This document shows positions 59,197-64,000 of a stretch of DNA of 64,000 nucleotides, piece by piece. Both the position numbers and the translations under genes were made by a program. The notes beneath the pieces are model-generated. The model did not search any database. It was not told where the DNA came from and saw only the letters and a list, made by a program, of their open reading frames with translations. The number at the start of each line of letters is the position of its first letter. Within the stretch, counting starts at the first letter, position 1. Location of the stretch: positions 474,571 to 538,570 of the forward strand of contig VFFE01006074.1 in assembly GCA_008921705.1 (NCBI GenBank). Reading direction: 5' to 3'. The DNA is from Burhinus oedicnemus (lineage: Eukaryota > Chordata > Aves > Charadriiformes > Burhinidae).

Positions 59197-60865
59197 ACCA
59201 GCCACTGGGAAAAACAGCGCTGCAGCAAAACAACAAAGGTTAGGATCTAAATTTTCCTCACCATGCTGCAGATCCTGGCCACTAAACTGGAAAAAGAAAT
59301 GGTGGAGCCCATCTGCTAGTGGGCAGTGACGTACGGATGTCAGCGGAGTTTGCTGACTGGGTAAAACGCTCCAGCATCACTTACTAGAAGTGCTGGGAGT
59401 CACAGCATTTGCAGACTACAAAGAGATAGTAGATCATGCTGCTGTCCTCACTGCAGTCCCTCCCAGATGCTCCCTCTGATCTTTAGCGGTGGCATCCCTA
59501 TTATTTGACTCCCAGAATTTCCAGGGCTCAGTGTGGGGCCTGCAAACAAGCCTTTGATTGGTATCATTAACATTTCTGAGGAAGCACTGCTGATTCCTGG
59601 CAATATACCCCCCAGAGCACCTCAGCAGGGAGAGAAAACGGGACAGGATGGCGTTTCATTCTGCAGGCGTGCAAGAGAGGACAGATTGAGGCTGCTTGTG
59701 ACAGACCAGCTACAAAATGCACGGTAGGAACACACTCCAGAGCAAGAAAGTGAAAAAATGTGTGGCCCAATGAAAAAGCGAAATTCAATCAGAGTTAGCC
59801 AAAGGAATCTGTCCCACAAAGTGCTTTCCTGGGGCTGCTCAGTGCTCTCTCTGTAGTAACTGAACACCATTGGCAGGGATCTCCTCACGGTCTCTCTCTT
59901 CCTCTTCCAGGAACTATTACCCCCTTCCTGATTTCATTAGGAATTCCAGTATTTATTTTGTCCTGACTGGGGAGGAGGGAGGAGAGGAAGAAGAAACACT
60001 CTGATTTTACCCACTAAGCAAAAGAAGACTTTTTGTTTTTCTTTCTTTTCCCTTCCACTCCCCTGAAAGTTAACCCTCAAAGTTTCCTCACTTCCCTTCT
60101 CCTCCTCCAGTTAGCAATGGCCATGGTTGCAGTCTGGGCTAGGGGCATACTTTAACCCCCAGCAGACGCAGAAATTCAGAATGTCAGAGCTGCTCTGTTT
60201 TACTGCTTGTTCTCCTGTAAGACCTGGGATAGGTTTTAATAGCACACCAGTGTCACCAAGACTCAATACAGAAAAGGAGGACAGACTTTAATCCAATTTC
60301 TTTCCCTTGGCTTTAATGGATGGCCAATGTCTAATATTTCCATTTTGCACAGAGGTCAATTTCTGTGCAAAGCACACAAAAACTGTTATGTTCAATGTTT
60401 TGAATAATAGTGATGTATAGACATGTTGAGCAAGGGAAAATGGTACAGAGGAGGCAAGAGAAAAACAAAAGCCTGAAACAGGTCCTCAGTACAATTTAAA
60501 GAAAAGGAGCAGTTTTTTCTTCTTCTCCATAAAATCCCTGTAAACTGTGATGCTGATTTTAACACCATTTTCATATTTGTAAAGGTGAGAGTCCACAAAA
60601 CCCAGAATAAGTCTGGATGATCACATCTGGATTTAAAGTTAATTAAAGCTTTCAGACAGGCAATTAACACTGCAATTACTCTAATGTTTGCACATAGTCA
60701 AATATTCAGCAACAGTAGACAGAGTATGTTCAATTTCGGTTTTTCTTTTAGCATTCATGGAAAAATATGTGTTGTGATTTGAAAATATTTGACTTTTGAG
60801 CATTTGTAAATATTTGAGTTGAATATATCACTTGGGAGCAAAAATATTCCTGCTACTAACTTATG
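59197..60865. other. Non-coding unique sequence
   Basis: No gene recognised. 60720-60830 is AT-rich with repeated 'aatatttga' words. Confidence 0.45.
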
Positions 60866-61076
60866 CTATAGCACTTGCCATGGGTAGATCTCAGAGTGCT
60901 TTACAAAGGAGGTGAGGAACAGGATCCTGCTTTCCCAGGTGGGGAAACTGAGGCCAGGAGAAAGGACACGATCGTCCCAAGTACATGTAGGCATTAGTAG
61001 AGTCAGGAATAGAGTCATGATTTTTGAGGACTAGGTCTGTGTTTTACTCACGACCTCAGTATGCTGTGGCTGTCCC
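60866..61076 (-). repeat. MIR-like SINE, near full length
   Basis: On the minus strand it is a MIR-type SINE. The plus strand shows 'agatctcagagtgctttaca', then 'ggtggggaaactgaggccag', 'gagtcaggaatagagtcatg' and a 'cctcagtatgctgtgg' end that would be the tRNA-like head. About 210 bp, moderately diverged. Confidence 0.78.
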
Positions 61077-61720
61077 CAGCAACTTCACAGTGAAAAGCAA
61101 TTCCTCACCTGCAAGTCTCACTGAAATTCCCAGCATTTCCTCACTTCTCTGTTGAGAGAAACCCTAAAATCTCAGCTACAGATCCTGACGCACCAAGCCC
61201 CTCCTGCCAGCCTCGACTGGTTATATGCCTGAAAGAAACTTGTGTCATCAATGGCTTAATACAATTAGTAGTTTCTCTGCTGAATTGTTATTTACATTTG
61301 TTAGTGTTTAATTCAAAAATCTGAGCATTGGGAAGAAGGACTGAAGCTGCATGACAGGAAAGATAGCCCAATGGCTAGGCACAAAAGGGGATACTGGGGC
61401 CTGTGCATTTACCTTACTGGTCTAAATATTTGTCCAGACACTGTGCACTGTGGTACTCAAAGGGAAGGCAGGTGACTCAGGCCTAGAAACAGTTTGTTTG
61501 CAAAAAGGAACAGAGCCACACAGAAGTGTGATGCAAATGTGGGCTGATATCATCATCAGTGTTTGCACAAGGTAAAAAGCTCTTGACCTTCTTCATAAAA
61601 GCAAACAAACAAACATATAAATAAGTATCTCAGGAAAGACCACAAAAGTCCACTGGGCACAAAAGCTTTTGCACCAAGCATTCAAACCTGTCATCAACAC
61701 AAGTCCTCCCAGAGCCCTAT
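61077..61720. other. Non-coding unique sequence
   Basis: Nothing recognised. Confidence 0.45.
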
Positions 61721-61735
61721 TGTGTGTGTGTGTGT
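61721..61735. repeat. (TG)n microsatellite
   Basis: Seven TG units. Confidence 0.85.
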
Positions 61736-63657
61736 ATTTGGTTGCTTAGACAATAAAGGACAGATTTTCTGGCGCTTACAAAGAGGGGTAATGCTGAGCT
61801 ATGCTAATCGGCATCATCTGGTGAGCCTACCCTCCCTAGCCATTTGAATGAAATCCCAGAGGATTCGCCAAGTGCCGTCCTCCATGCGGGACAGTCTGGT
61901 TTCAAACTGGTCGCCTTGCTGCAGCCCAAATTCTGGTTGGCAGCCAGTTCTAGATCTTGCCAAGAATCCTCTCTTCCTTCAGTGCATTTTTTCCCTAGCT
62001 CTAAAATGAAAATCTCAGGAGGGGAGGGCGGTGGATTATTTGCATCAGGACTGAGCAAAATGTTTCAGGGCCTTTGCTAACTGCACTTCAGCAGTGGGGT
62101 AGGACTGTAGTTTGCAATTAGCAGTGCTTGAAGCGTCATGTACAGTTGCCCTGTCTTTGAGGCAGGCATAGAAAGTGATTCCTGCTCGTTGCACAGGCAG
62201 CAGAGGAAGCTGCAACTTCCTGCTAGCTGTAAAATACATCTTTCCTCCTGGATGTGTTAAAGAGCGTCCCAGCTTCTCAGTGCGTACGAGTGGCACTTAC
62301 TGACCTGCATAACACCCTTATGTTCACAGGAGAGACTAGCAATAAGGCACAAGGTCTTAATTAACCACTTGTCGGACGTTAAGAGTTAATTCCCTTGCAA
62401 GGCAGTTACATGAAACCCAGACCTTCCGGGATCAGTAAGCAACAATTAGTCCTTCTTCCCCAGAGGGAGGGTCATATTTTGCCAGCCTGGCCTGCTGACG
62501 TCTGTTTGAGACCAATCTCCAGCTTCTGGGAAGGCCAAAACAGAGGGGATGTGCAGGAGAGCTTGTCTCCCCTCTCACGCTCCCTTGTGAGCAGAGGGAA
62601 GGCAGCATGTGCCGTGGGGGCTCATCACAGCACGTCTGAGAGGAGCCGCAAATGCACATGGATGGCATCTGCTCCCTCCCCTTTGCTCCTTTGTGCTCCT
62701 TCCTCCTCACTCCGGGCAGACTTTGTATCTCCATTCTCTTCCATTTTCCCGCTGGAAGCTGCTGGCTTATGCGCGGGGAGAAACTCTCTGGGGCGAGGAC
62801 GGCTGCCCGGTTGCCAGGACAGTGGGAGCTTGCTCCACAAGTGAGACTGCTGAGCATCGCGCTGATATAAATCCCAGGGATAAATAATACTTTGATGCAC
62901 TCAGAAGACAAAGAATGAAGCTAACCGAGGCTGCACTGTTACCACACCTCAGGACAAGCATTGTCCTAAAAGTTCTCACTTTGCCAACAGTAGATAACAA
63001 GGACTGGACTGCAGACGTGCAAGAGTTACATCCCCCTCCCTTGCCGTGCTCCTGCAGATGCATGAATAAACTGTTCAGGACTCATGGCAAGCCTGGTGAT
63101 ATTTGACTGTATTTCGAGTACATCTTTGTCATTTCTGCAATCACAAAAGTCATGTGGGCAGCAGCACAGGAAAACCTTGTGTAATTACAGACAGTGCCGG
63201 GGCTTATCAAGCCTACCTGTGACACACACACACACGCAAGTACAGGCCGAGTTTGCCACTCCCTTGCCCCCAAAAATGTGATGGCAAATTGCAAAGGCAG
63301 AAGCCAGCTGCCCAAAAAAAGGCCCATCTGCTCTGGGAGAGGCAAAGTGACAGGATGGGGTGGGTGAAAAGCTAGACTTTCTTGGGCTGGCTCCTTCTGG
63401 AGGAAATCCCCTCCTCTTGTGAGCTGAAGGGCTGGGAAGGGATGCCTCTCGGACAGCAGGCTGACAGTTTTGCCAGTGATAAGAGGGACAAGATCTCCCA
63501 GGCTAGGCTGGGACAGAGACAAGTGGGGACACACCAGCACTAGAAGCCCTCTTTGCTTCCCCAGAGTGTGGGGCTCGGGTTTGCCAAAGCCGCGTCACTC
63601 AACCCTTTCCCACCCCAAGGGTAGTATTCAGGGTTGTGCACCCGCTGACTTTCTCTT
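61736..63657. other. Non-coding, GC-richer sequence
   Basis: GC content and CpG number rise at 62400-62880, where five frames overlap on both strands. None looks like a known protein. A short (AC)n lies at 63222-63235. This could be the approach to a gene outside the window. Confidence 0.35.
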
Positions 63658-63670
63658 GTGCCACCTGGTG
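63658..63670 (-). promoter_or_regulatory. CTCF-like core motif
   Basis: The minus strand reads CACCAGGTGGCAC, which fits the CTCF core (CACCAGRKGGCRC). Function is inference. Confidence 0.35.
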
Positions 63671-64000
63671 AACCAAATTGGCATGAGGCAGTGAGGAAAC
63701 CACCGCGCCAGCAAAAGGGACAAGTAAGGACTTTGCAGGGTTGTAACCTGCAGTCCTGGACTGACCTAAGTGTCTGGAAAGAGCCTTCATGCTTCAAGAG
63801 CTGCCTTGAGGCAACAGGTCACCTTCACAAGTGCTAAAACCTCTCCCAGCTCCAGCACACAGCCAGGCCAAGTCAGCTTTGAAACAAATGAGCCACAGAG
63901 ACAGACGTTCCCTGCTCGACCCCAGGGAGAAACTCTTCTTAGCCATCAAGTGGAAAAACACTGGCTTGCCTTTCACCTGAATCTCGGAAATCAATCTGAG
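63671..64000. other. Non-coding sequence
   Basis: Nothing recognised up to the window edge. Confidence 0.4.

Noticed and set aside
62395..62911. Five overlapping frames near the right end
   Set aside because: Higher GC content lengthens frames on both strands; no domain recognised in any of them.
1..64000. tRNA, rRNA, snRNA genes, CRISPR arrays and DNA-transposon ends
   Set aside because: Looked for by eye. No complete tRNA boxes outside the SINEs, no rRNA or snRNA cores, no regular spaced repeats and no convincing transposon termini. A covariance-model search could still find something.

Overview
The window looks like avian nuclear DNA. It is AT-leaning and poor in CpG, and it contains several CR1-type LINE fragments, one solo endogenous-retrovirus LTR, scattered ancient MIR-like SINEs and short microsatellites. 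That mixture and the low overall repeat density fit a bird. The species cannot be named from the sequence alone. A 20-base N gap shows it is a draft scaffold.

I could not recognise any host protein-coding exon, rRNA, tRNA, CRISPR array or bacterial-type operon. The open frames are short, overlap on both strands and resemble no family I know. The one coding remnant I can support is the end of a CR1 ORF2 at 33290-33708. The window is best read as intergenic or intronic sequence in a gene-poor region. Small unrecognised exons or non-coding RNA exons cannot be excluded.

Layout. From 1 to 8 kb there is unique sequence with a near full-length MIR-like SINE (995-1245), a 31-bp tandem duplication, two palindromic CRE sites, a palindromic kappaB site and a stable hairpin. 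From 8.5 to 9.7 kb there is a minus-strand CR1 end with an inverted piece, then an older CR1-like relic. From 9.7 to 19.3 kb the sequence is mostly unique, with A-rich tracts, the assembly gap and another CR1 relic. At 19.29-20.04 kb sits a 750-bp minus-strand solo LTR with a 5-bp target duplication. From 20 to 33 kb there is unique sequence with a 36-bp tandem duplication, MIR relics, an AAT tract and a TCC microsatellite. At 33.3-33.8 kb is the best-preserved CR1 3' end. From 34 to 49 kb there are a C/A-rich microsatellite, a GC-box and quadruplex cluster, AT-rich low-complexity DNA, the longest open frame (45811-46509) and a minus-strand CR1 tail. From 49 to 64 kb there are more relics, homopolymers, quadruplex motifs, two MIR pieces and a CTCF-like site near the right end.

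There is no gene set here that works together as a system. The points most worth checking are the apparently young solo LTR, the CR1 copy with a possible twin-priming inversion, the CRE pair in a candidate conserved block, and a 25-bp near-identical repeat pair. All repeat assignments come from recalled consensus patterns, not from a database search.
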